A stretch of 8,674 nt of DNA from Bacillota bacterium (GTDB lineage: Bacteria; Bacillota; Sulfobacillia; JABLXB01), in contig JANLGA010000006.1 of NCBI GenBank assembly GCA_024653225.1, positions 36,385 through 45,058 of the forward strand. The letters run 5' to 3'. Shown here in pieces: positions 1-7,200 of this stretch. A program made the position numbers and the translations under genes. Each line of letters begins with the position of its first letter. Within the stretch, counting starts at the first letter, position 1. A model generated the notes under the pieces. It saw nothing but the letters and a program-made list of their open reading frames with translations. It ran no database searches and had not been told where the DNA came from.

Positions 1-488
1 TGGGCGACGACGATCTGCGCCGCCGAAAGGCCGATGAAGGCGATGAAAAGGCCGATTCCGACGCTGACGGCGAGCTTGACGTTCATCGGGATCCCCTTGA
101 CGATCATCTCGCGTATGGGCAGGACCGAGATGACTAGGAAGATGATTCCGTCAATGAATACGGCACCCAGCGCCGCTTGCCACGAGTATCCGAGGCCCTT
201 GACCACCGTGAACGCGAAGTAAGCGTTGAGCCCCATCCCGGGGGCCAACGCGAACGGGAGCCCGGCGTACAGACCCATCAGCACCGTGGCCACGCCCGCG
301 CTTATTGCCGTCGCCATGAGGACCGCCTGTTTGTCCATGCCGGCGGCACCCAGTATGTTCGGGTTCACGAAAAGGATGTAGGCCATGGTCATGAACGTCG
401 TCAGGCCGGCGACCAGTTCAGTGGAGACGGAAGAGCCCTTCTTCGACACACCGAATCGCCTATCGAGCGCCCCCAGGAAACCATCCAC
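1..488 (-). CDS. NCS2 family purine permease (AzgA/PbuG type), N-terminal part
   Basis: This is a membrane transporter for purine bases (hypoxanthine, guanine or adenine), probably proton-coupled, in the cytoplasmic membrane. Reading leftward from a GTG at 488, 162 codons are open to the window edge; the family is usually about 430-460 residues, so the C-terminal two-thirds is missing. The visible part begins with a short polar leader (VDGFLGALDRRFGVSKKGSS), then hydrophobic segments carrying AzgA-type signatures: TTFMTMAYILFVNPNILGAA, LMGLYAGLPFALAPGMGLNA and VGIGLFIAFIGLSAAQIVV. The ALAPGMGLNA stretch is a conserved part of the transport core. The GTG is preferred because GGAGGG lies 8 bases before it and the leader length fits the family. 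The gene is divergent from the aspartate aminotransferase gene. The family call is strong, but the exact substrate cannot be read from this fragment. No purine riboswitch is visible upstream. Confidence 0.9.
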   Translation of the reverse strand, partial: MDGFLGALDRRFGVSKKGSSVSTELVAGLTTFMTMAYILFVNPNILGAAGMDKQAVLMATAISAGVATVLMGLYAGLPFALAPGMGLNAYFAFTVVKGLGYSWQAALGAVFIDGIIFLVISVLPIREMIVKGIPMNVKLAVSVGIGLFIAFIGLSAAQIVVA

Positions 489-496
489 GTTCGCAT

Positions 497-502
497 CCCT
501 CC
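497..502 (-). promoter_or_regulatory. Ribosome binding site that sets the permease GTG start
   Basis: On the minus strand GGAGGG ends 8 bases before the GTG at 488. The protein has no ATG near its expected N-terminus, so this site decides the start. Confidence 0.7.
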
Positions 503-661
503 GTACATTCTAATGCGGCTTCGCCCGGTACGTTTGGGTCATGCCGGAGAACGTTTCAACAAGATTCCGACTAATTCCTTCTCCACATGCCGCCCCGTCC
601 GTGAAGGTATACACTCCTCGGTGGGAGAACGATCCGGGTGTGTCCGGGGGAACAATCTGAT

Positions 662-667
662 GGAGGG
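662..667 (+). promoter_or_regulatory. Ribosome binding site that sets the aminotransferase start
   Basis: GGAGGG lies 7 bases before the ATG at 675. An in-frame ATG at 660 overlaps this site and has nothing comparable upstream, and the frame stays open far upstream to 177. The 675 start gives an N-terminus (MFSGLSRRARNLSPSPT) that matches the family. Confidence 0.8.
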
Positions 668-674
668 TGGTTTC

Positions 675-1877
675 ATGTTCTCGGGGTTGTCGAGACGGGC
701 CAGGAACCTGAGCCCGTCACCGACCCTCGCGCTCGACGCGAGGACCAAGGAGCTGCAAGCAAAGGGCGTGGACGTGGTCAACCTGGGCATCGGCGAACCC
801 GATTTCGACACGCCGTCCCACATCGGTGACGCCGCCGTCCAGGCCATACGCGAGGGGTTTACCAAGTACACCCCTGCAACGGGGATCCCCGACCTGAAAA
901 AGGCCGTGTGCAAGAAGTTCCTGGAAGATAATGGGCTCGAGTACGACCTCTCGCAGGTCGTGATCTCCGTCGGGGCCAAACAAGCGGTGTACAACGCGGT
1001 GCAGGTACTGTGCGACGAGGGTGACGAGGTGATAGTCCCCGCACCGTATTGGGTCAGTTACACCGAGATCATCAAGTTGGCCGGCGGCATCCCGGTGGAG
1101 GTCCCTTCCCGCGAGGAAGCCGGGTTCAAGGTATCGGCGGCGGACCTGGAGGCCGCGATCGGCGACAGGACGAAAATCCTGCTGTTCAACAGCCCGAACA
1201 ATCCCAGCGGCGCCGTGTACGACCGCGACGAGCTCCTGGCGATAGCAGACGTTTGCCTGAAGCGCGGGCTGTACATCATATCCGACGAGATATACGAGAA
1301 GCTCGTGTACGGCGGATTGAAGCATGTCAGCATTGCCTCGGTCCGGCCGGCCCTCAAGGACCGAACCATCGTGATCAACGGCGTCTCGAAGGCGTTCTCC
1401 ATGACCGGCTGGCGAATAGGATTCGCCGCGGGACCGAGGGAGGCGATAAAGGCCATGGGGGACCTGCAGGGACAGGTCACGTCCAACCCGACGTCCATCT
1501 CCCAGAAGGCCGCGCTGGCCGCGCTGCTCGGCCCGAAGGAGCCGGTCGAGGCCATGGTGCGCGAATTCGAGAAGCGCCGCAACTTCGTGGTCGGTGAGCT
1601 GAACTCGATCCCGGGATTGCGGTGCTCCACGCCCGGGGGCGCGTTCTACGTGTACCCCAATGTTTCCGCGTTCATTGGCAAGAAGAACGCCTCGGGCAAG
1701 ACCATCGCCGATTCCGCGGACCTGGCGGAGGCGATTCTCCAGGAGGCCGCCGTGGCCGTGGTCCCGGGCACCGCGTTCGGGATGGACGGCTACGTCCGCA
1801 TATCGTACGCGACATCCATGGAGAACCTCCGGAAGGGCATTGACCGCCTGAGGAGATTCTTCGCTGCTCTCGGCTGA
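675..1877 (+). CDS. aspC: Aspartate aminotransferase, class I, PLP-dependent
   Basis: This enzyme reversibly moves the amino group between aspartate and 2-oxoglutarate, giving oxaloacetate and glutamate, in the cytosol with pyridoxal phosphate. The 400-residue length is normal for the bacterial subgroup Ib enzymes such as that of Thermus thermophilus. Landmarks in order are SPSPTLALDA near the N-terminus, NLGIGEPDFDTP at 36-47, the KYTPATGIPDLKKA stretch, PAPYWVSYTE, NSPNNPSGAVY, SDEIYEKLVYG, then VSKAFSMTGWRIGFAAGP. In this last motif Lys239 is the Schiff-base lysine. The C-terminal part has GGAFYVYPNVS and a late VRISYATS, whose arginine would bind the substrate carboxylate. The start at 675 is chosen over in-frame upstream starts because of the ribosome binding site and family length. 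murD follows after 20 bases, so the two are probably co-transcribed. Related enzymes can accept other amino acids such as aromatic ones or prephenate, so the exact substrate is inferred. The symbol could equally be aspB or aspAT. Confidence 0.93.
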   Translation: MFSGLSRRARNLSPSPTLALDARTKELQAKGVDVVNLGIGEPDFDTPSHIGDAAVQAIREGFTKYTPATGIPDLKKAVCKKFLEDNGLEYDLSQVVISVGAKQAVYNAVQVLCDEGDEVIVPAPYWVSYTEIIKLAGGIPVEVPSREEAGFKVSAADLEAAIGDRTKILLFNSPNNPSGAVYDRDELLAIADVCLKRGLYIISDEIYEKLVYGGLKHVSIASVRPALKDRTIVINGVSKAFSMTGWRIGFAAGPREAIKAMGDLQGQVTSNPTSISQKAALAALLGPKEPVEAMVREFEKRRNFVVGELNSIPGLRCSTPGGAFYVYPNVSAFIGKKNASGKTIADSADLAEAILQEAAVAVVPGTAFGMDGYVRISYATSMENLRKGIDRLRRFFAALG

Positions 1878-1897
1878 TTTCGCGGAGGGACGGCGAC

Positions 1898-3259
1898 GTG
1901 GACTGGCGGGGCAGAAAAGTCGCGGTAGTGGGGATGGGGCTGAGCAACGTGCCCCTGACGCGCTACCTAGTGCGCAAAGGCGCTTCCGTGACCGCGTTCG
2001 ACAGGAAACCGGCGCACGAGATCCAGGCGGCGTTCGATGAGCTCTCGAGACTCGGCGTGCGTTTTTCCCTGGGGAGCGACTACCTTGCGCCCCTTTCGGA
2101 GGGGTACGACGCCGTGTTCCTCACCCCCGGGATGAAGAAGGACCTGCCCGAGGTGAGCGCGGCCCGCGCCGCCGGTGCGGAGATAAGCTCCGAGACGCGC
2201 CTTTTCTTCCAGGCGTGCAGGGCGGTCATCGTGGGGATCACCGGAAGTGCGGGCAAGACCACGACCACCGCCCTCACGGGGGAGATGCTGAAGAGGGGCA
2301 CGTCCCGCCGGGTCCTCGTGGGCGGGAACATCGGGAACCCGCTGATCGAGATCGTGGACTCGATACCGGCCGATTCACTCGTCGTACTGGAACTCTCGAG
2401 TTTCCAGCTGCAGAGCCTCGACATGAGCCCCCACGTCTCGGTGGTAACCAACGTCAGCCCCAATCACCTAGACGTTCACGCCTCGATGGAAGAATACGTC
2501 GAGGCCAAGAAGAACATATTCCGCTTCCAGGGACCGGGCGACGTCGCGGTGCTCAACGCGGACAACGCGCTCACGTCGGCGATGGCCCCTGAATGCCCGG
2601 GCAGGGTGTTGATGTTCAGCCGGTCGCACCGAACCGCCGGCGCGTTCGTGGAGGGGGGCATGATCCGCTTCGGGGATGCGGGGGAGCCGGTAGCGGCTGT
2701 GGCCGAGATCGGGATTCGCGGGGCGCACAACGTCGAAAACGCACTGGCTGCCGTAACCGCGGCGATGTGCCTCGGCGCGGAGCCGGGACAATTGGCGGAG
2801 GTACTCAGGGAGTTCCCGGGGGTCGAGCACAGGATAGAGCTCGTGCGGGTGAAGGACGGCGTGAGGTATTACAATGATTCGATTGCGACCGCCCCCGAGC
2901 GCACCATTGCGGCGCTGAACACGGTCGAGGGACCCATCATCCTGATCCTCGGCGGGTACGACAAACACCTTCCGTTCGATTCCCTGGCCGAAGAGGTGGT
3001 CCGGAGGGTCGAATCGGTGATCACCCTCGGTGCCACTGCCGAGAAGATCGAGCGTGCCATCGCGGAGGCGGCATCCAGGCGCGGAACCGGTCCTAGCGTC
3101 ACACGGTGCGCCGACCTTCGCGAAGCCGTCACGACTGCGGCCGCCCGGGCGGAACCGGGATACGCGGTGCTGCTTTCCCCCGCGTGCGCCAGCTACGATA
3201 TGTTCCGGAATTTCGAGGAAAGGGGAAGGATGTTCAAGGAGCTCGTGAATTGCCTGTGA
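1898..3259 (+). CDS. murD: UDP-N-acetylmuramoyl-L-alanine--D-glutamate ligase
   Basis: MurD adds D-glutamate to UDP-MurNAc-L-Ala using ATP, in the cytosolic phase of peptidoglycan precursor synthesis. At 453 residues it is full length. The N-terminal Rossmann-like domain starts VAVVGMGLSNVPLTRYLVRK and binds the UDP part. The central ATPase domain has the P-loop GITGSAGKTTTT (Lys120), LELSSFQL, and NVSPNHLD followed by EYVEAKKNIF. There Lys204 aligns with the carbamylated lysine of E. coli MurD (K198). GAHNVENALAA carries His277 and Asn278. The C-terminal domain has YYNDSIATAPERT (from 324), LILGGYDKHLPFD and LLSPACASYDMFRNFEERG near the end. The pattern is clostridial: E. coli-type NDSKATN is replaced by NDSIATAP. 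The GTG start at 1898 follows GGAGGGA by 7 bases. It is flanked by an aminotransferase and nth rather than mra/mur/fts genes. It could be the only MurD or a second copy; the rest of the genome would decide. Confidence 0.95.
   Translation: MDWRGRKVAVVGMGLSNVPLTRYLVRKGASVTAFDRKPAHEIQAAFDELSRLGVRFSLGSDYLAPLSEGYDAVFLTPGMKKDLPEVSAARAAGAEISSETRLFFQACRAVIVGITGSAGKTTTTALTGEMLKRGTSRRVLVGGNIGNPLIEIVDSIPADSLVVLELSSFQLQSLDMSPHVSVVTNVSPNHLDVHASMEEYVEAKKNIFRFQGPGDVAVLNADNALTSAMAPECPGRVLMFSRSHRTAGAFVEGGMIRFGDAGEPVAAVAEIGIRGAHNVENALAAVTAAMCLGAEPGQLAEVLREFPGVEHRIELVRVKDGVRYYNDSIATAPERTIAALNTVEGPIILILGGYDKHLPFDSLAEEVVRRVESVITLGATAEKIERAIAEAASRRGTGPSVTRCADLREAVTTAAARAEPGYAVLLSPACASYDMFRNFEERGRMFKELVNCL
3236..3241 (+). 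promoter_or_regulatory. Ribosome binding site inside murD for the nth gene
   Basis: AAGGAG sits 8 bases before a TTG at 3250 and 14 bases before an in-frame GTG at 3256. Since most genes here use 6-10 base spacing, this favours TTG 3250. The GTG overlapping the murD stop remains possible. Confidence 0.5.
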
Positions 3260-3978
3260 GCGGGGAAAACACGGTGGAGGACGGCGCGGAATACTGCGCG
3301 GCGATACTCGACGCTTTGAAATCGCAAGACCCGGCCCTCGGGCGGAAATTTCTCCTTGAGCAGGCGGGGCGCGATCCGGTCGAGGTGCTGGTGCTGACCA
3401 TCTTGTCCCAGGCCACGAACGACAGGAACAGCGGCCTGGCATACAGGGAGCTCCGCGCACGGTTTCCCTCCTGGGATCAGGTGCTTCGAGCGCCGGATGC
3501 CGACGTCGAAGCGGCGATCCGGCGCGGCGGACTCGCGCGGATGAAGGCCTCCCGCATCAAGGCCGCCCTCCGGAGGATCCGAAGGGAGACGGGATCCGTC
3601 TCGCTCGACTTCCTGTCGGGATGGGAAACCGAAGACATACTCCGTTACCTGTGTTCTTTCGACGGGATCGGGCCGAAGACGGCCGCGTGCGTCGCCCTTT
3701 TCGCCCTCGGTCGCCCCGTTTTCCCCGTGGACACGCACATCCTGAGGGTCTGCCGGAGGCTCGGCCTGGTGGACGAGAAGGCAACGGCCGCGCGGGCGCA
3801 GGATCAGCTCCAGAGAAAAATACCACCCGGGATGAGGAGGGAGCTTCATCTCGGGTTGATAGAACATGGAAGGCGGACTTGTCGCCCGGGCAACCCCAGA
3901 TGTCATTCCTGCAGTCTCCGGGCTTTCTGTCGAAAACCCGGGCTGAAGGATTTCAGTCCTCCGGCCGAGAAGTCGTGA
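3250..3978 (+). CDS. nth: Endonuclease III family DNA glycosylase / AP lyase
   Basis: This enzyme removes damaged bases (oxidised pyrimidines in the classic enzyme) and cleaves the abasic site in base-excision repair. From TTG 3250 it has 242 residues (240 from GTG 3256), a usual length. The helix-hairpin-helix is FDGIGPKTAACVA with Lys143, the expected Schiff-base nucleophile. PVDTHILRVCRRLG carries Asp161, matching the catalytic aspartate of E. coli Nth (K120/D138). Cys211, Cys218, Cys221 and Cys227 have the exact C-x6-C-x2-C-x5-C spacing of the [4Fe-4S] loop. The N-terminal half has TILSQATNDRNSGLAYRELR where E. coli has LLSAQATD; this variant is seen in archaeal and some Gram-positive relatives, so damage preference may differ. 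Overlap with murD (10 or 4 bases) implies translational coupling. An ATG at 3106 in the same frame lies within murD and is rejected. The last 26 bases overlap the opposite-strand zinc-ribbon gene. Confidence 0.9.
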   Translation: MPVSGENTVEDGAEYCAAILDALKSQDPALGRKFLLEQAGRDPVEVLVLTILSQATNDRNSGLAYRELRARFPSWDQVLRAPDADVEAAIRRGGLARMKASRIKAALRRIRRETGSVSLDFLSGWETEDILRYLCSFDGIGPKTAACVALFALGRPVFPVDTHILRVCRRLGLVDEKATAARAQDQLQRKIPPGMRRELHLGLIEHGRRTCRPGNPRCHSCSLRAFCRKPGLKDFSPPAEKS

Positions 3979-4126
3979 CGTCGGTGGGCTTGGTTGCCGA
4001 GCTATCGGGGGAGCAGTCGGGTGCGGACGTAATGTCCTTCTCGCAGTATGGGCACAACCACTCGTTGTAACTCGTCGCCGCCGAGTACGAGAGGCCACCG
4101 CAAAACGGGCACCTCTTCCACGGCAT
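3953..4126 (-). CDS. Small putative zinc-ribbon protein, 57 residues
   Basis: I do not recognise a named family. The ATG at 4126 opens 57 codons to a TGA at 3953. The first half has two cysteine knuckles, CPFCGG (Cys6, Cys9) and CPYCEKD (Cys25, Cys28), 15 residues apart and rich in Trp, Tyr and Gly, as expected for one zinc-binding ribbon. The last 25 residues are Ser, Thr, Pro and Asp rich and probably unstructured, with one extra cysteine (Cys38). There is no signal peptide or membrane segment. Coding is supported by GGGAGGAG 6 bases before the ATG, by the paired Cys motifs, and by a plausible promoter upstream. It converges on nth, overlapping its 3' end by 26 bases, and diverges from dnaE. 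Such ribbons often bind nucleic acid or protein partners, but the role here is unknown. An alternative is a chance frame, which the ribosome binding site and motifs make unlikely. Confidence 0.75.
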   Translation of the reverse strand: MPWKRCPFCGGLSYSAATSYNEWLCPYCEKDITSAPDCSPDSSATKPTDVTTSRPED

Positions 4127-4132
4127 GGCCCA

Positions 4133-4140
4133 CTCCTCCC
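4133..4140 (-). promoter_or_regulatory. Ribosome binding site of the zinc-ribbon gene
   Basis: GGGAGGAG on the minus strand ends 6 bases before the ATG at 4126. It is among the strongest such sites in the window and is the main evidence that this short frame is translated. Confidence 0.7.
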
Positions 4141-4182
4141 GGGAGTCTGGCTCGAAGTCTCCGCTCGCCTGAAACGTCTTAA

Positions 4183-4226
4183 CTATTCTACCATAGGCCG
4201 ATATCTGTTTCCAGTGGCTATTCTAC
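4183..4226 (+). repeat. Nine-base direct repeat in the zinc-ribbon/dnaE divergent region
   Basis: CTATTCTAC occurs at 4183-4191 and again at 4218-4226, 35 bases apart. On the minus strand each copy reads GTAGAATAG, containing a -10-like TAGAAT. They may be binding sites, duplicate -10 elements or chance. No plus-strand dnaE promoter with both boxes good was found in this 117-base gap. Confidence 0.4.
4185..4213 (-). promoter_or_regulatory. Candidate sigma-A promoter for the zinc-ribbon gene
   Basis: On the minus strand, TGGAAA (4208-4213, 4 of 6 matches to TTGACA) and TAGAAT (4185-4190, 5 of 6 to TATAAT) are separated by exactly 17 bases. Transcription would start near 4178, giving a leader of about 50 bases. 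This is pattern matching only. The -35 box lies 31 bases before the dnaE start, so the two genes may interfere with each other. Confidence 0.4.
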
Positions 4227-4234
4227 AAGGAAGG
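4227..4234 (+). promoter_or_regulatory. Ribosome binding site that sets the dnaE start
   Basis: AAGGAAGG lies 9 bases before the ATG at 4244. An in-frame GTG at 4214 would add ten residues but lacks a comparable upstream site, and the 4244 start places the PHP histidines at residues 10 and 12 as usual. Confidence 0.7.
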
Positions 4235-4243
4235 CGAATCCAA

Positions 4244-7200
4244 ATGGCCTCGATCTCTGTCGGCTTTGTCCATCTTCACTCGCACACAGTCTACAGCCTA
4301 CTCGACGGTCACTCCCGCATCTCGGACATCGCGCGCAAGGCGTCCGAAACGGGGATGCCGGCCGCCGCGATCACCGACCACGGCGTGATGTACGGGGTCG
4401 TCGAGTTCTACAAGACTTGCAAGGAATACGGGATCAAGCCCATCATCGGTTGTGAAGTGTACGAGGCCAAGAGGACGAGATTCGACAAGGAACCCAAGCT
4501 TGATGAGGACCCCTTTCACCTCGTGCTTCTCGCCGAAGACCTGGAAGGTTACGGGAACCTCGTCAAGATCGTATCGGCCGCGCACCTCGAAGGGTTTTAC
4601 TACAAGCCCCGCGTCGACACCGAGCTGCTGCGGACATACGGGAAGGGTCTAATCGCCCTCAGCGGTTGCCTGTCGGGCAGTATCCCCCGTGCGATCCTGG
4701 AGGGCGACTACAAGGGGGCCGTCAGGAGGACGCTCGCCTACAGGGAGATCTTCGGCAGGGAGAACTTCTTCCTTGAGATCCAGGACAACGGGCTTCCGGA
4801 CCAGAAGAGGGTCAACCGGGCGATACTCGACATATCGAACGAAACGCGTACCCCTGTGGTCGCCACCAACGACAGCCACTACACTAACAGGGAAGATGCG
4901 CGCGCCCACGACGTTCTCCTGTGCATCCAGACCAACAAGCTCTTCAAGGACCCGTCGCGGCTGAGATTCGGGACTGACGAGTTCTACTTCCGCTCCCCGG
5001 CGGAGATGTCGAGGCTCTTCTCTTTCGCGCCCGAGGCCCTGGACAACACCCTGGCCGTCGCCGAACGCTGCAACGTGGAGCTCGAATTCAACAAGCCCAA
5101 CTTGCCCAGGTTCAGGTGCCCCGACGGATACACGGAGTCCACGTACCTGCGGAAGCTGTGCAAGGAACGACTGGCCGCCAGGTACCCCGAACCCTCGGAG
5201 GAGGTATCCCGCCGCCTGGAATACGAGCTAGGCGTCATCGAGGAGATGGGATACCCCGGGTACTTCCTCATAGTGTCCGATTTCGTCGAGTACGCGAGGT
5301 CGAGGGGGATACCGGTGGGGCCCGGGAGGGGATCGGCGGCTGGCAGCCTGGTGGCATACGTGCTGGGGATCACCCAGGTTGACCCGCTGAAATACGGACT
5401 GCTGTTCGAGAGGTTCCTCAACCCCGCCAGGGTGACGCTCCCCGATATGGACATAGATTTCTGTTTCGAAAGAAGGGGCGAGGTCATCGAGTATGTCAAG
5501 CAGAAGTACGGGGCCGAGTGCGTGGCGCAGATCATAACGTTCGGGACGATGGCCGCGAGGGCGGTGATCAGGGACGTCGCCAGGACGCTTGACATTCCCT
5601 ACGCGGAGGCGGACAGGCTTGCCAAGGCCGTTCCGGCGCAGCTCGGGATAACACTCGACAAGGCCCTGGAGGTCTCCCCCGACCTGAAGAAGATGTACGC
5701 GGAAGACGATAGATACAGGGACGTCATTGAGATCGGCAAGGCCCTCGAGGGCATTCCACGACATTCGTCGGTGCATGCCGCCGGCGTGGTGATCACCGGG
5801 GATCGCCTCTCGGAGTTCGTCCCCGTGCAGAAGGCGGCGGACGGGAGCGTCGTGACGCAATTCACGATGGATGTGCTGGAGGACCTCGGCCTGCTGAAGA
5901 TGGACTTCCTGGGGCTGAGGACGCTGACCGTCCTGGATAAGGCGATCCAAGCCATCAGGCGGCTGAGGGGAATCGAGATTGACCTCTCGTCGCTGCCCCT
6001 CGACGACCGCAAGACGTACGACATGCTCGCGCAAGGCGACACGCTCGGGGTGTTCCAGCTCGAAAGCGATTGGGTCCGCGATTTCCTCAGGAACCTGAAA
6101 CCCAGGCGCTTCGAAGACATCATAGCGTCGGTCGCGTTGTGCAGGCCGGGACCCATGGAGCACATACCGGAATTCATCGCGGCCAGGACCGGCACTCCGA
6201 AATACCTGCATCCGAGGATGGAGCCCATACTCCAGGAGACCCACGGGGTCATGGTTTACCAGGAGCAGATCATGCAGGTCGCCTCGGTCATGGCCGGCTT
6301 CAGCCTGGCGGAGGCGGACATCCTGAGGAGGGCCGTGGGGAAGAAGAAGAAGGACCTGCTGGACAAGATGGAGCAGTCTTTCGTTTCCGGCTGCGTCGAA
6401 CACGGGGTGTCCAAGCGCGTGGCCGCCGAGGTCTACGACCTCATAATGAAATTCGCGAACTACGGGTTCAACAAGGCGCACGCTGCGTCCTACGGTTTGA
6501 TAGCGTACCAGACGGCGTATCTCAAGGCAAACTATCCCGTTGAGTTCATGGCGGCCCTCCTGACGAGCGTCGCCGGAGCCGCCGACAAGGTCGCCCAGTA
6601 CATTGATGAGTGCCGCAGGCTCGGGATCAGGGTACTTCCCCCGGACGTCAACGAGAGCCTGTGGGATTTCACCATCACGAAGGACGGCATACGTTTCGGA
6701 TTGTCGGCGGTGAAGAACGTCGGCGAATCGGCCGCCCGGTGCGTGATCCGGGCGAGGGAAGAGGGAGGGGCGTTCACCTCGCTGCGCGATTTCTGCAGCA
6801 GGGTGGACCCACGCGCCCTGAACAGGCGCGTTCTCGAGAGTCTCATCAAGTCCGGCGCTATGGGCAGCCTGGGCAAGAGGGCGCAGCTGATGGAAGCCCT
6901 CGACCCGGTGCTCGCGAAGTCCTCGAAGGGACCGAAGACGACGGGCGCGAACCAGATCAGCCTCCTCGGCCCGGCGCAGGCACCGGTCGAACCGGAGGCA
7001 CTCCCGGACGTGCCGGAGTACCCCAGGAACCAGCTCCTGCGCATGGAGAAGGAACTGCTCGGGCTCTATATCAGCGGGAATCCCCTCAGGGAGTGCGAGA
7101 AATCCCTGTCCAGGATCGCGACGTGCACGTGCGCCGGACTCTGCGAATTGAGCGACGGCGACCGTGTGACACTTGGGGGCCTGGTGGCGGGGATCAGGAA

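Larger units (their letters stand above)
489..674. other. Divergent intergenic region, permease / aspartate aminotransferase
   Basis: This 186-base stretch lies between two divergent genes and must hold both promoters if both are expressed locally. I see no sigma-A promoter with both boxes convincing on either strand. TATACA at 608-613 is a possible plus-strand -10 box without a good -35. TAGAAT at 507-512 on the minus strand is too close to the permease start, since its transcript would begin inside the ribosome binding site. The octamer GGAGAACG occurs twice (near 546 and 623). No purine riboswitch core, T-box or terminator was recognised. Reading frames that cross this region in line with the aminotransferase are not supported as coding. 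Confidence 0.5.

Noticed and set aside
177..674. Upstream extension of the aminotransferase frame to 177
   Set aside because: It runs antisense through the purine permease and has low-complexity composition. The family N-terminus and ribosome site place the start at 675.
489..674. Purine riboswitch upstream of the permease
   Set aside because: The conserved three-stem purine-aptamer core could not be found on the minus strand.
717..1325. 202-codon minus-strand frame inside the aminotransferase gene
   Set aside because: It covers the conserved aminotransferase core on the other strand and has no recognisable domain.
2468..3460. 330-codon open frame on the minus strand over murD and nth
   Set aside because: It is the complement of well-conserved motifs in two real genes and has shadow-type composition with no recognisable motif.
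3621..4070. 149-codon plus-strand frame overlapping the end of nth
   Set aside because: It is out of frame with the intact iron-sulfur motif of nth and has no motif of its own.
3193..4098. 301-codon minus-strand frame covering nth and part of the zinc-ribbon gene
   Set aside because: It lies in another frame from the zinc-ribbon gene and is Arg/Pro rich with no motif. The 57-residue frame has the better ribosome site and cysteine motifs.
4160..4200. SOS (LexA) operator upstream of dnaE
   Set aside because: GAAACGTCTT resembles only part of a Gram-positive LexA box and has no proper inverted half.
5228..6481. 417-codon open frame on the minus strand inside dnaE
   Set aside because: It is antisense to the conserved polymerase core and rich in Arg, Pro, Gly and His, as expected for a GC-rich shadow frame. 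No domain was recognised.
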